Positions 8,164 to 16,199 of a stretch of DNA of 64,000 nt are shown one piece after another. The stretch is taken from positions 1 through 64,000 of the forward strand of contig JARKNX010000124.1 in NCBI GenBank assembly GCA_029976025.1, read 5' to 3'. The stretch is from Aggregatilineales bacterium (lineage in GTDB: Bacteria; Chloroflexota; Anaerolineae; Aggregatilineales; Ch27). The notes beneath the pieces are model-generated. The model was given only the letters and a program-made list of their open reading frames with translations. It was not told the origin of the DNA and did not search any database. The translations under genes were made by a program, and so were the position numbers. Each line of letters starts with the position of its first letter. Position 1 is the stretch's first letter.

Positions 8164-9147
8164 ATGAATATGGCTGTTTCATTGCACCCTCATCAGCTCC
8201 GTTCGAAGTTCATTCGCGCTCTGGCGATCGCGTCGTTGTTTCTGATAATTGGCAGCGCCCTTGCGCTTACGGCCCATGTCCGGGCGCAGACGGCAGTCGT
8301 AGAAGCCGATGGCACGCTGCGGCGGATCGCGGTCCCACTGCTGATGTACCACTACATCAGCACGCCCCCGGAAGATGCCGATATCTACCGTCAGGACCTG
8401 TCAGTTACCCCGGAGACCTTCCGACAGCAGATGCAGTATCTGGCCGATAACGGCTATCACACGATCAGCCTGTACGATCTCACCCGCGCGCTCCGTCAGG
8501 GGATGCCGCTGCCATCCGACCCGGTCGTGCTAACCTTCGACGACGGTTATCGGGATGCCTACGAAAATGCCTTTCCCGTCCTGAAGGAGTTCGGCTTCAC
8601 CGGGACATTCTTCGTGATCACGACACGGCTGGATGTGGGTGACCCGGCCTATCTTTCCTGGACCCAGGCTGCTGAGATGGCGGCGGCAGGGATGAGCATC
8701 GAAAGTCACACCAAAGATCATCCGAACCTGCGCGAGCGCGACAACGACTTTCTGATCTACCAGATACTGGGGAGCGTGGAGAGCATAGAGGCGCATACCG
8801 GCCACCGGCCGCACATGCTGGCTTACCCCAGCGGCCGGTGGGATGCGCATGTTCTGGCGGTACTCCCGGAAGTGGGAATCTGGGCCGCTGTCGTTACCGA
8901 AGGCGGTATTGAGCATACGACAGATAGCATTTATCTCCTGCGGCGGGTGCGCATCAGCGGCGAGACTGATCTGCCGATGTTTGCTGCGCTGCTTGGCTGG
9001 GAATGGGATCGGGCCGATAACACTGCATATCGGGCCGATGATACTGCGTATCGGGCCGATAACGCCGCGTATCGGGCCGACGATATTACGTATCGGGCCG
9101 ACGACGGTCTCCTGCTTCAGGAGTCGCATCAGCCCGACGAGGAGTGA
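8164..9147 (+). CDS. Secreted polysaccharide deacetylase with repeat tail
   Basis: A protein of 327 residues. The N-terminus has a basic stretch and a hydrophobic segment (IRALAIASLFLIIGSALAL), so it is exported or membrane-anchored. The NodB-homology domain has LTFDDGYRDAYENAFPVL (metal Asp and catalytic Asp) and SHTKDHPNL (the two metal histidines), then AYPSGRWD. Such enzymes remove acetyl groups from chitin-like sugars, peptidoglycan or exopolysaccharide. The C-terminus from residue 283 carries four and a half copies of a heptapeptide close to RADNTAY. ATG codons at 8164 and 8170 are both possible starts. The histidine kinase gene begins 4 bases after the stop. Confidence 0.85.
   Translation: MNMAVSLHPHQLRSKFIRALAIASLFLIIGSALALTAHVRAQTAVVEADGTLRRIAVPLLMYHYISTPPEDADIYRQDLSVTPETFRQQMQYLADNGYHTISLYDLTRALRQGMPLPSDPVVLTFDDGYRDAYENAFPVLKEFGFTGTFFVITTRLDVGDPAYLSWTQAAEMAAAGMSIESHTKDHPNLRERDNDFLIYQILGSVESIEAHTGHRPHMLAYPSGRWDAHVLAVLPEVGIWAAVVTEGGIEHTTDSIYLLRRVRISGETDLPMFAALLGWEWDRADNTAYRADDTAYRADNAAYRADDITYRADDGLLLQESHQPDEE
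9010..9108 (+). repeat. Tandem 21-bp coding repeat (4 full units and a partial)
   Basis: Units begin at 9010, 9031, 9052 and 9073, with a partial unit at 9094. Each starts CGGGCCGA and ends in a TAT codon, and is in frame, giving RAD[ND]xxY. The first nine bases are nearly invariant and the middle varies. Confidence 0.9.
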
Positions 9148-9151
9148 GTTG

Positions 9152-10348
9152 GTGGCGGAATATGATCGGGAGAGAGGTACTGTGACTGAACAATCCGGTA
9201 TTCTGGTTGATGAGACACTGCGATCTATACATCGGGCAGCGCTGGCGATTACCTCGGAGCTGTCGCTGCCCCGTGTGCTGGAGACGATTGTCGTGACTGC
9301 CCGGGATCTGGTTCACGCCCGCTATGCGGCGCTGGGCGTCCCCAGTTCTTACGGCTCGCTGGAGCAGTTCATCACCGAGGGCATCACGGAGGAAGAGCGC
9401 CAGGCGATGGCCCACCCGCCGGAAGGCAAGGGGCTGCTCGGCCAGTTGCTCAAGCAAACCACCAGCATGCGGCTGGATAATCTTCACGAATCGCCGTTTT
9501 CAGTGGGCTTTATCGAAAATCACCCGTGGATGGTGAACTTCCTGGGCGTGCCGATTGTGTCGCGCGGGGAAGTTCTGGGCAGCCTGTACCTCTGTGACAA
9601 GACCGACGGCACGCTGTTTGATGAGTCGGATCAGGCGCTGATTGAGTCGCTGGCTGCCTATGCCGCCGTTGCCATTGAGAATGCGCGCCTGTACCAGCAG
9701 GTGCGGCGGCTGGCTGTCCTGGAGGAGCGCGAGCGGATCGGCATGGACCTGCATGACGGCATCATCCAGTCGATTTACGCGGTCGGCCTCACCCTGGAGC
9801 ATAGCAGCCTGCTGCTGGAGGAGGACTCCGAGGCGGCGAAGATACGCCTGCGCTATGCGATTGATACGCTGAACCAGACTATTCGCGATATTCGCAACTA
9901 CATCATGGATTTACGCCCACAGCGTATGAAGGTCCAGGACCTGGGGGAGAGCCTGCGGCAGCTTGTGCATGAATTCAGGGCCAACACGCTGGTAGAAATC
10001 AAGCTGGAGATGGAGCCTGAGGTGGCGATGCTCCTGGATGAAGGAATCGCGACGGCTCTTTTCCATATCGCACAGGAGGCGCTGGCGAACGCCGCCAAGC
10101 ACGCCGCCGCGACCGAGCTTCACGTGACACTGGGCCGCGCTGACCGGCAGGCCTGCCTGAAGGTGAGCGATAATGGCGTTGGATTCGAGCCGGGGCAGGC
10201 TGATCGGCTCCTCGGTCACGGCCTTTCCAATATGTCGCTGCGGGCGCAGTCTGTTGGCGGAAAACTGGAAGTTGAATCCGCCCCGATGCAAGGCACGACG
10301 CTCACGGCGACAGTGCCGCTCCGCAAAGGGCACCCTCCGGTAATATAG
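9152..10348 (+). CDS. GAF-domain NarL/DegS-type sensor histidine kinase
   Basis: A soluble kinase of 398 residues. The GTG at 9152 has GAGGAG 7 bases upstream, overlapping the end of the deacetylase gene; a GTG at 9182 with AGAGAGG is an alternative. A GAF domain spans about residues 38-180 (IPRV-type start, LGVPIVSRGEVLGSLYL). The dimerisation/phosphotransfer domain is HisKA_3 with ERERIGMDLHDGIIQ and the phospho-accepting His201. The C-terminal HATPase has the N box EALANAAKHA and the G boxes DNGVGF and GHGLSNM. With no membrane segment, it senses a cytosolic signal through the GAF domain. The adjacent receiver gene is the obvious partner, though that protein lacks the phospho-Asp. Confidence 0.92.
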   Translation: MAEYDRERGTVTEQSGILVDETLRSIHRAALAITSELSLPRVLETIVVTARDLVHARYAALGVPSSYGSLEQFITEGITEEERQAMAHPPEGKGLLGQLLKQTTSMRLDNLHESPFSVGFIENHPWMVNFLGVPIVSRGEVLGSLYLCDKTDGTLFDESDQALIESLAAYAAVAIENARLYQQVRRLAVLEERERIGMDLHDGIIQSIYAVGLTLEHSSLLLEEDSEAAKIRLRYAIDTLNQTIRDIRNYIMDLRPQRMKVQDLGESLRQLVHEFRANTLVEIKLEMEPEVAMLLDEGIATALFHIAQEALANAAKHAAATELHVTLGRADRQACLKVSDNGVGFEPGQADRLLGHGLSNMSLRAQSVGGKLEVESAPMQGTTLTATVPLRKGHPPVI

Positions 10349-10477
10349 CTACGATGATTCCTGTCTGTATAGGCGGGGATAAACGTCACTGACCGTGTGA
10401 ATTAGTGGCCTGTTATAGTGAACACAGCATGGCACGATCGTGCCTGTTGTGTTTTCTTTGTCGGCTTTGGAGGACGC

Positions 10478-10867
10478 ATGACCGGACGTCCGGTCCGCCT
10501 GCTGTTGGTGGACGATAATGCGGCAGTACGACGCGCCCTGGTGCTCCGGTTGAACCGCGCCCAGGACTTGCAGGTTGTTGGCGACACCGGTGACTTCGAC
10601 AGCGCCCTGGCCATGATTGTCGATCAGAAACCCGACATCATGATTCTGGAAAGTAAGCGGCGCGACGGGACGGCGCTCGCGTTCTGCCAGCGGGTGCTCG
10701 CAGTCCCGCTGCATCCGGCTATCATTATTCTGACCAGCTTTGCCAATGAGGATGAGCGCCTGAGTCTGCTCCACCTGGGCATTGGCCAGTATTTGCTGAA
10801 GGATATCCAGACCGACGAGCTGATTCGTGTCATTCGGGAGCAGGCGTGCGGCAGGGGGCGTGTGTAA
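10478..10867 (+). CDS. Single-domain receiver protein with Glu at the phosphosite
   Basis: A protein of 129 residues. The ATG at 10478 follows a strong GGAGG, so the longer frame from 10418 is rejected. The CheY-like fold is clear: LLLVDDN holds the acidic pair, IILTSF the conserved Thr, and LLKD the conserved Lys. At the phosphorylation site the sequence is DIMILESK, with Glu58 where Asp is expected. No DNA-binding or enzymatic output domain follows. It lies 129 bases after the histidine kinase. In known receivers Asp-to-Glu can mimic the phosphorylated state, so it may be constitutively on or act as a decoy; this is inference. Confidence 0.85.
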   Translation: MTGRPVRLLLVDDNAAVRRALVLRLNRAQDLQVVGDTGDFDSALAMIVDQKPDIMILESKRRDGTALAFCQRVLAVPLHPAIIILTSFANEDERLSLLHLGIGQYLLKDIQTDELIRVIREQACGRGRV

Positions 10868-10903
10868 TATTCGCCCACGCTTCGGCCTGCGCCAGTGAAC
10901 AAA

Positions 10904-10943
10904 AACACCCCGCTTTTCAATACCCGGCGGGGTGTTCAATTTT
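10904..10943. terminator. Bidirectional terminator
   Basis: A perfect 10-bp stem AACACCCCGC/GCGGGGTGTT with a 13-base loop, A-rich on the left and T-rich on the right. It separates the convergent receiver and 67-residue membrane protein genes. Confidence 0.85.
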
Positions 10944-10962
10944 GTGGGGGCAGGCTGGTGAG

Positions 10963-11166
10963 CTATTCGGGTAATATTTCCGCGCTCAGGAAGTAATCCA
11001 GCCAGATCATGGCGGCGAGCGACAGGGCGACCACGACGATCACGGATTCAATCCCGAATTCGGCAAAATCGGTCCCCAGAATCAGCAGGATCACAAAAGT
11101 ACCAATAAAACCTACGGCAACAGATAACACGCCTGTGATGATGCGCCGTATACTGAGCGAAGACAT
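10963..11166 (-). CDS. Small membrane protein, two predicted TM helices
   Basis: A protein of 67 residues starting MSSLSIRRII. The ATG at 11166 follows GGGAGG at ideal spacing, which strongly supports translation. Two hydrophobic stretches (VLSVAVGFIGTFVILLILG and SVIVVVALSLAAMIWL) are joined by a short acidic loop. No family is recognised. It is convergent with the receiver gene and stands alone. Confidence 0.7.
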   Translation of the reverse strand: MSSLSIRRIITGVLSVAVGFIGTFVILLILGTDFAEFGIESVIVVVALSLAAMIWLDYFLSAEILPE

Positions 11167-11303
11167 AGGACCTCCCTGCAAGTCCGACAGAGTATTTTCG
11201 ACTTTTCACGTCCATTCTAGCTGATTGATGTTGTTTTTGCCAATAATCCGGTACGGTTGATTCTGGCGGTGGCTTTCTGAAAACAGGGACATAGAAGATA
11301 TTT

Positions 11304-12695
11304 ATGCCACGGTCGGAGCCGGGCGGGGCGGCTCCGAGGAGCAGCTCAGGGGACGAAAGGGACACTCATAATATGCGGCGGTTTGCGCTGCCTCTCTCTG
11401 CTGCCTCATCCGGCGATCCCAACCTGCGCTGGAACTTTTCGCTGGGCGTCCTCAACGGGGTTATGTTCAGGCAGGTGGATTCGCTGGTTCACCCCAGCCT
11501 GGTGCTGGTGGTGCTCCTTTCGCAGTTGACTGATAACCCTATCATCCTGGGGATGCCGATGGCGCTCTGGTCTGGCGGGGATATGCTTTCCCAGCTTCTG
11601 GCCAGCGGTTATATCCAGCGGCGGGCGCGCATACTGCCTGTCTATCGCGGCGCGAGCGTGGCCCGGATCGGCCTGTGGATCGGGCTTGTGGCCGGGACGC
11701 TGTTCATTCGCGACCCGGCCTGGCTGGTTGTGAACCTGCTTTTCTTTCTGGTGGCCTATCCGCTGTTATCGGGTGTGACATCCCTGATCTTCTATGAAAT
11801 CGTGGGTAAGACAATCCCGCCCCACCTGCGCGGGCTGCTTTTTAGCTGGCGACAGGCGCTGGGCGGCGTCGTAGCGCTGGGAGCTGGCTGGCTGGTGAAC
11901 CGGGCGCTTGCGGAGGATCCGCCGCTCCCCTTCCCGACTAATTTCGCCGCGATTTTTGCGGTTGCCATGATCTGTGTGATTATCGGCGTCCTTTTGTTCA
12001 GCGCGCTGCGCGAGCCGGTCGCCGAGCCGCACCCCCCGATCGGGCGGGGGCTGCGGGGAATCTTTCAGGAAGCGGCCCGGACCTGGAAGGCCGACCGGCT
12101 GTTCCGCCACTACGTCCTGGCTTACGCCGCTCTGATGGTAGCGGGGGCGACGGCCCCGCTGATCATCGTTTATGCGCGGAACCGCTTCGGACTGCCGCTC
12201 AACGCTGCCGCTATCTACCTGATTGCGGATACCGTGATGGGGCTTATTGCCGTGGCAGTGAGCGGGTGGCTGAGCATGCGGGTGGGGAGTCGGAGGCTGG
12301 CGCTAATTTCGATCTGGCTGGGTCTGGCTACTTTCGGGCTGATCGTGCTGTCCGGCTGGCTGCAAATGGATATGGAGGTAGCCTTCCTGTACTTCCTCAT
12401 GGTGTTCATCCTGCTGGCGGCCCATAACAGCACGCGAATGATCGGATTCATGGCCCTGAACCTGAATATCCCCCCTCCCGAACGCCGTCCCCTGTACCTG
12501 GGGCTATCCAATACCATCATCGGCGGCGTGGCTTATCTGTCCATCGTCCAGGGCCTGGTGGTGGGCGTCATCGGTTACCTGGGGCTGTTTGTACTGGCTG
12601 TTGGCCTGGCCGGTTTCAGCCTGTGGCAGACTGCTACCTACGTCTATGACCCGACCGAGACAGATATCGAAAGCTGGCGCTATGGAGAGCGATAA
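11304..12695 (+). CDS. MFS-type transporter
   Basis: An integral membrane protein of 463 residues with about 11-12 membrane segments in two halves joined by a cytosolic loop (about 235-260, EPVAEPHPPIGRGLRG). RGLLFSWRQALGG follows the fifth helix, and the overall pattern fits major facilitator proteins of the kind annotated in Chloroflexota as MFS transporter; the classic GxxxDRxGRR loop is not well kept. The ATG at 11304 has GAAG 6 bases upstream. An in-frame ATG at 11373, just before the hydrophobic part, is an alternative. Substrate unknown. The next gene overlaps its end by 14 bases, suggesting coupled translation. Confidence 0.75.
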   Translation: MPRSEPGGAAPRSSSGDERDTHNMRRFALPLSAASSGDPNLRWNFSLGVLNGVMFRQVDSLVHPSLVLVVLLSQLTDNPIILGMPMALWSGGDMLSQLLASGYIQRRARILPVYRGASVARIGLWIGLVAGTLFIRDPAWLVVNLLFFLVAYPLLSGVTSLIFYEIVGKTIPPHLRGLLFSWRQALGGVVALGAGWLVNRALAEDPPLPFPTNFAAIFAVAMICVIIGVLLFSALREPVAEPHPPIGRGLRGIFQEAARTWKADRLFRHYVLAYAALMVAGATAPLIIVYARNRFGLPLNAAAIYLIADTVMGLIAVAVSGWLSMRVGSRRLALISIWLGLATFGLIVLSGWLQMDMEVAFLYFLMVFILLAAHNSTRMIGFMALNLNIPPPERRPLYLGLSNTIIGGVAYLSIVQGLVVGVIGYLGLFVLAVGLAGFSLWQTATYVYDPTETDIESWRYGER

Positions 12696-13251
12696 CTCGC
12701 CTCCGACTGGCGCCGATCTGCTCCCCGTCTGGCAGTGGCGGGGGCTGCTGATTCTACTCGGCGCAGTGCTTGCGGTGACGGCAGGCGCGGCGCTGTGGCT
12801 CAGCCTGGGCGGGGCGGATGTGCCGCCGCTGGCTCCGTTGTCGTGGGAGCAGGTGGCGATCGGCCGGGAATGTCTGGATGCGGCAAAGTGGCGCTCTCCC
12901 GGAGGGATGCCGCTCACAATTATTCTGGCGGCCCGGATGCTGCCGGGTAGCGAGGAGCAGACTGGCTGGGGAATTCAGCGAGGGCACGGGGAATCGGCGC
13001 TCCGATGGGAGGTGCTACCGCCGGGCTACTATCGTCACGCGGGGGAGACCCGGCCTTTCCATCATGTCAGCGGCGAGACGGATGAGCTGCGGCTGGATCT
13101 GACGGACGACAGCTACGTCCTGTGGCTGAATCGCGAGCGCGCTGTGTCGGGCCATACCCCGGCGCAGGACGATGCAGCCGCATTGTGGAGCCTGATCGGC
13201 GGGGCGGGGGTGTGCTGGCAGAGACTGGCTGTCTTCGCCGGGGATCGGTGA
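12682..13251 (+). CDS. Membrane-anchored protein of unknown function
   Basis: A protein of 189 residues starting MESDNSPPTGADLL, with one membrane segment at about residues 20-42 (LLILLGAVLAVTAGAALWLSL) and an extracytoplasmic domain of about 145 residues. No conserved motif is recognised. The start overlaps the last 14 bases of the MFS gene in another frame, so the two are likely expressed together and may function together. Confidence 0.6.
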   Translation: MESDNSPPTGADLLPVWQWRGLLILLGAVLAVTAGAALWLSLGGADVPPLAPLSWEQVAIGRECLDAAKWRSPGGMPLTIILAARMLPGSEEQTGWGIQRGHGESALRWEVLPPGYYRHAGETRPFHHVSGETDELRLDLTDDSYVLWLNRERAVSGHTPAQDDAAALWSLIGGAGVCWQRLAVFAGDR

Positions 13252-13260
13252 TGAGGGTTT

Positions 13261-13275
13261 GATAGCTTTTGAGAG
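13261..13275 (+). promoter_or_regulatory. Half-site shared with the palindrome at 17761-17792
   Basis: GATAGCTTTTGAGAG lies about 110 bases before the HMG-CoA reductase start. The same 15 bases, plus a matching T before them, recur as the right arm of the palindrome before the DUF35 gene. It may be an operator half-site; chance repeats of this length are possible in a 64-kb window. Confidence 0.35.
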
Positions 13276-13383
13276 CGATTATCCGGTAGCATGATCGCGT
13301 GCGACGGCGAGCCTGGCTGCCTCCCTGAATCAGGCGCGCCATCGAGAATATCCGAATCTAATCGAACAGAGGAAGCGGATTTT

Positions 13384-14676
13384 ATGGTGCAGCAGCGTCC
13401 ATCCTCCCGGTTGCCGGGCTTCTTCAAGCGGCCGCTGGCCGAACGCGCCGCGCTGATCAGCCGCTGGGCCGGGCTTGATACCAGCGATCAGGCGGTGCTG
13501 CTCGGCATGGCCGGGCTGAATGCGACCGGGGCCGACCACCTGATCGAAAATGTAGTCGGAGTTTACGCGCTGCCGCTGGGCATCGCCACCAACTTCCTCA
13601 TTAACGGGCGCGATTACCTGATTCCGATGGCGGTGGAGGAGCCGTCTGTTGTGGCGGGGGTAAGCTTCGCCGCCAGACTGGCGCGGGACGGGGGTGGCTT
13701 CGTCGCCAGCAGCGACGATCCAGTCATGATCGGGCAGATTCAGGTGCTGGATGTCCCCGATGTGTATGTGGCTGCCGGGCAGGTTATGGCGATTAAAGAG
13801 CAGCTGCTGGAGGAGGCGAACTGCTGCGATCTGACTATTGTCGGCCTGGGCGGCGGCGCGCGCGGCCTGGAAGTCCGTCCGCTGCTCGACACGCCGGCGG
13901 GGCCGATGCTGATCGTCCACCTGTTATATGATGTGCGGGACGCAATGGGCGCTAACACGGTCAATACCGCGTGTGAGAAGCTGGCGCCCATGATTGAGAG
14001 TGCCACGGGCGGGCGCGTTAATCTGCGTATTCTGAGCAATCTGGCCGATCATCGCACGGCGACGGCGGAATGTACCATCCACCCCGATGAGTTGGAGACA
14101 GATGAACTTCCCGGGCCGGAGGTTGTGCGCGGCATTGTGGAGGCTTATGCTTTTGCCGCCGCTGATCCTTACCGCGCCGCCACCCACAATAAGGGCATCA
14201 TGAACGGGATGGATGCCGTCTGTATCGCCACAGGTAACGATTGGCGCGCCCTGGAAGCGGGCGCCCACGCTTACGCCGCTCGCTCCGGGCGGTATTCCAG
14301 CCTGAGCGAATGGTGGGTGGATAGGGAGAACAATTTGCGCGGCCGGCTCAGGCTGCCGGTGGCGGTGGGCACGATTGGCGGCGCGACGCGCGTCCACCCG
14401 GCTGCTGGAGTTGTCCTCAAAATTCTGGGCATTCAGAGCGCCCGCGAGCTGGCTGAGATCATGGTTTCGGTCGGGCTGGCGCAGAATCTGGCCGCTATCC
14501 GGGCGCTGGCAACAACTGGCATCCAGGCCGGGCATATGCGCCTGCACGCCCGCCAGATGGCGGTCGCGGCCGGGGCTTCCGGCGAGATGGTGCAGCAGAT
14601 TGTGGAAGCCATGATCGCCGAGGGGAGCATCCGGCTGGATCGGGCACAGGAACTGGTCAGAGAGATGAAGGACTGA
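13384..14676 (+). CDS. mvaA: Hydroxymethylglutaryl-CoA reductase, class II
   Basis: A protein of 430 residues. The ATG at 13384 has AGAGGAAG upstream; the longer frame from 13291 reads as leader. It reduces HMG-CoA to mevalonate (or the reverse) in the mevalonate pathway. Family motifs are GADHLIENVVGVYALPLGIATNFLINGRDYLIPMAVEEPS in the N-terminal part (catalytic Glu in the EN pair), DAMGANTVNT, THNKGIMNGMDA with the catalytic Lys, and LHARQ near the end with the catalytic His. The length and the C-terminal position of the histidine fit class II enzymes. It is followed by a one-base gap to the NIF3/CutA-like gene and then HMG-CoA synthase, forming a mevalonate operon. Confidence 0.93.
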   Translation: MVQQRPSSRLPGFFKRPLAERAALISRWAGLDTSDQAVLLGMAGLNATGADHLIENVVGVYALPLGIATNFLINGRDYLIPMAVEEPSVVAGVSFAARLARDGGGFVASSDDPVMIGQIQVLDVPDVYVAAGQVMAIKEQLLEEANCCDLTIVGLGGGARGLEVRPLLDTPAGPMLIVHLLYDVRDAMGANTVNTACEKLAPMIESATGGRVNLRILSNLADHRTATAECTIHPDELETDELPGPEVVRGIVEAYAFAAADPYRAATHNKGIMNGMDAVCIATGNDWRALEAGAHAYAARSGRYSSLSEWWVDRENNLRGRLRLPVAVGTIGGATRVHPAAGVVLKILGIQSARELAEIMVSVGLAQNLAAIRALATTGIQAGHMRLHARQMAVAAGASGEMVQQIVEAMIAEGSIRLDRAQELVREMKD

Positions 14677-14677
14677 G

Positions 14678-15007
14678 ATGGGCGAGCGCGTCATGATTGT
14701 GGTAGGGGTGCCGCCGGAACACGCAGAGACAGTGCTGGGAGCGATTGCGGACGCCGGAGGCGGCGTCGTGGGGGAGTACACCCACTGCGCCTTCACCAGC
14801 ACCGGGCTGGGGCGCTTCAAGCCGGCTGAGGCAGCCAACCCTCACGTGGGCGAGAAGGGGGCGATCAACAGCGTGCCTGAGGTGCGCATCGAGACCTTTT
14901 GCGAGCGCGCCCGGGCCAGGGCAGTTACGGCGGCGATCCGACAGGCCCACCCTTATGAAGAGCCGGTGATCTACGTGCTGCCGCTGCTTTCGGAGCACGA
15001 CCTGTAG
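14678..15007 (+). CDS. NIF3 C-terminal / CutA-like (YqfO-type) small protein
   Basis: A protein of 109 residues beginning one base after the HMG-CoA reductase stop, so translation is coupled. The sequence [25 protein letters not shown], then NPHVGEKG and [13 protein letters not shown], fits the free-standing version of the CutA/PII-like domain that is inserted in NIF3 proteins such as YqfO. The exact function of stand-alone members is not known; metal or small-ligand binding is likely by analogy. Its place in the mevalonate operon is notable. Confidence 0.7.
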   Translation: MGERVMIVVGVPPEHAETVLGAIADAGGGVVGEYTHCAFTSTGLGRFKPAEAANPHVGEKGAINSVPEVRIETFCERARARAVTAAIRQAHPYEEPVIYVLPLLSEHDL

Positions 15008-15078
15008 CCTTTCGGACGCTTTGGAAACTCCCGGTCGGGTGGCCCCGCAACCGGTTTTTGTACTGTGGAGACAATGTG

Positions 15079-16167
15079 ATGAGCGATGATGCCGCTTCGT
15101 TTCTGAAGAAGTCACTTTTGCTCAAGCCGGACAGGCCGGTCGGGATCACTGGCTACGGCGCCTATGTGCCCCGTTATCGCCTCCCCGGCAGGGAGATCGC
15201 CCGCATCTGGACGGCCGGTATGGGCGAGTCGCCAGTGCGCGAGAAAGCTGTGCCCGGCCTCGATGAAGATGTGGTGACCATGTCAATTGAGGCGGCGCGG
15301 AATGCAATGGCGCGGGCGGGCATCGATCCGCGCGATCTGCGGGCGGTCTGGGTGGGATCGGAGAGCCACCCCTATGCGGTCAAGCCCACCAGCACCATTG
15401 TGGCCGAAAGTATCGGAGCGGTGCCCAATGTGCAGGCGGCGGACTGGGAATTTGCCTGTAAGGCCGGTTCGGAGGCAATGCAGGCGGCGATCGGATTCGT
15501 AGGGAGCGGGATGGCCACCTATGCGCTGAGCATCGGGATGGATACCGCCCAGGGGCGGCCGGGCGACGCCCTGGAATACACGGCGGCGGCTGGCGGGGCG
15601 GGTTACATCATCGGGCCGGCTGAGACGGCCCTGGCTGTCATCAACAGTTCGTACAGCTATGTGACCGACACCCCCGATTTCTGGCGGCGCGAGGGCGAGA
15701 TGTACCCCAGCCACGGCGACCGCTTCACCGGCGAACCGGCATACTTCCGGCATGTCCTCAGCGCAGCCAGGACGATGATGGAGCAGATGGGGACGACGGC
15801 GCGCGATTACCAGTACGTGATTCTGCACCAGCCCAATGTCAAGTTCCCTTCTCGCGCTGCCAAAATGCTCGGTTTCAGCGATACCCAGGTCAAACCGGGC
15901 CTGCTTTCCGGCGAGATCGGCAACACCTATTCCGGCAGCAGCCTGATCGGGCTGGCCGCCACGCTGGACATTGCACGTCCCGGCGATCGCATACTCACCG
16001 TCAGCTACGGCAGCGGCGCCGGTTCGGACGCCTTTGATATCACGGTAACGGATCGGATTACCGAAGCAGTTGGCCGGGCGCCAACAGTGCGCGACTATAT
16101 CCGCCGCCGCACTGAGATCGATTACGCCATGTACGCCCGCTTCCGGGGCAAGATCAGGCTGGAGTAG
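15079..16167 (+). CDS. Hydroxymethylglutaryl-CoA synthase, archaeal type
   Basis: A protein of 362 residues. The ATG at 15079 follows GGAG. It condenses acetyl-CoA with acetoacetyl-CoA to HMG-Co[15 protein letters not shown] at the N-terminus, [14 protein letters not shown] with the catalytic Glu95, [13 protein letters not shown] with the acyl-enzyme Cys127, and [12 protein letters not shown] with the catalytic His match the archaeal-type branch. In archaea this enzyme works in a complex with a thiolase and a DUF35 scaffold. Here the DUF35 genes are present at 17884-18421, but a kinase gene sits where the thiolase usually lies. Forms an operon with the reductase upstream. Confidence 0.93.
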   Translation: MSDDAASFLKKSLLLKPDRPVGITGYGAYVPRYRLPGREIARIWTAGMGESPVREKAVPGLDEDVVTMSIEAARNAMARAGIDPRDLRAVWVGSESHPYAVKPTSTIVAESIGAVPNVQAADWEFACKAGSEAMQAAIGFVGSGMATYALSIGMDTAQGRPGDALEYTAAAGGAGYIIGPAETALAVINSSYSYVTDTPDFWRREGEMYPSHGDRFTGEPAYFRHVLSAARTMMEQMGTTARDYQYVILHQPNVKFPSRAAKMLGFSDTQVKPGLLSGEIGNTYSGSSLIGLAATLDIARPGDRILTVSYGSGAGSDAFDITVTDRITEAVGRAPTVRDYIRRRTEIDYAMYARFRGKIRLE

Positions 16168-16199
16168 GGCGCCAGCGTATTCCGGCGGACCGGGCTGCC

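Noticed and set aside
9010-9108. Possible CRISPR array
   Set aside because: The 21-bp units are contiguous with no spacers and keep the reading frame of the deacetylase, so they are a coding tandem repeat.
10349-10417. Start of the receiver protein at the in-frame ATG 10418
   Set aside because: The extra 20 residues are not part of a CheY fold and the ATG at 10478 has a strong GGAGG.
10963-11166. Toxin or antitoxin role for the 67-residue membrane protein
   Set aside because: No partner gene overlaps or adjoins it and no toxin family motif is seen; a small membrane protein alone is not enough.
13261-13295. A promoter formed by TTGAGA and CATGAT before HMG-CoA reductase
   Set aside because: The spacer is 15 bases and the -10 is poor; the equivalent bases at 17786-17809 have only a 12-base spacer.
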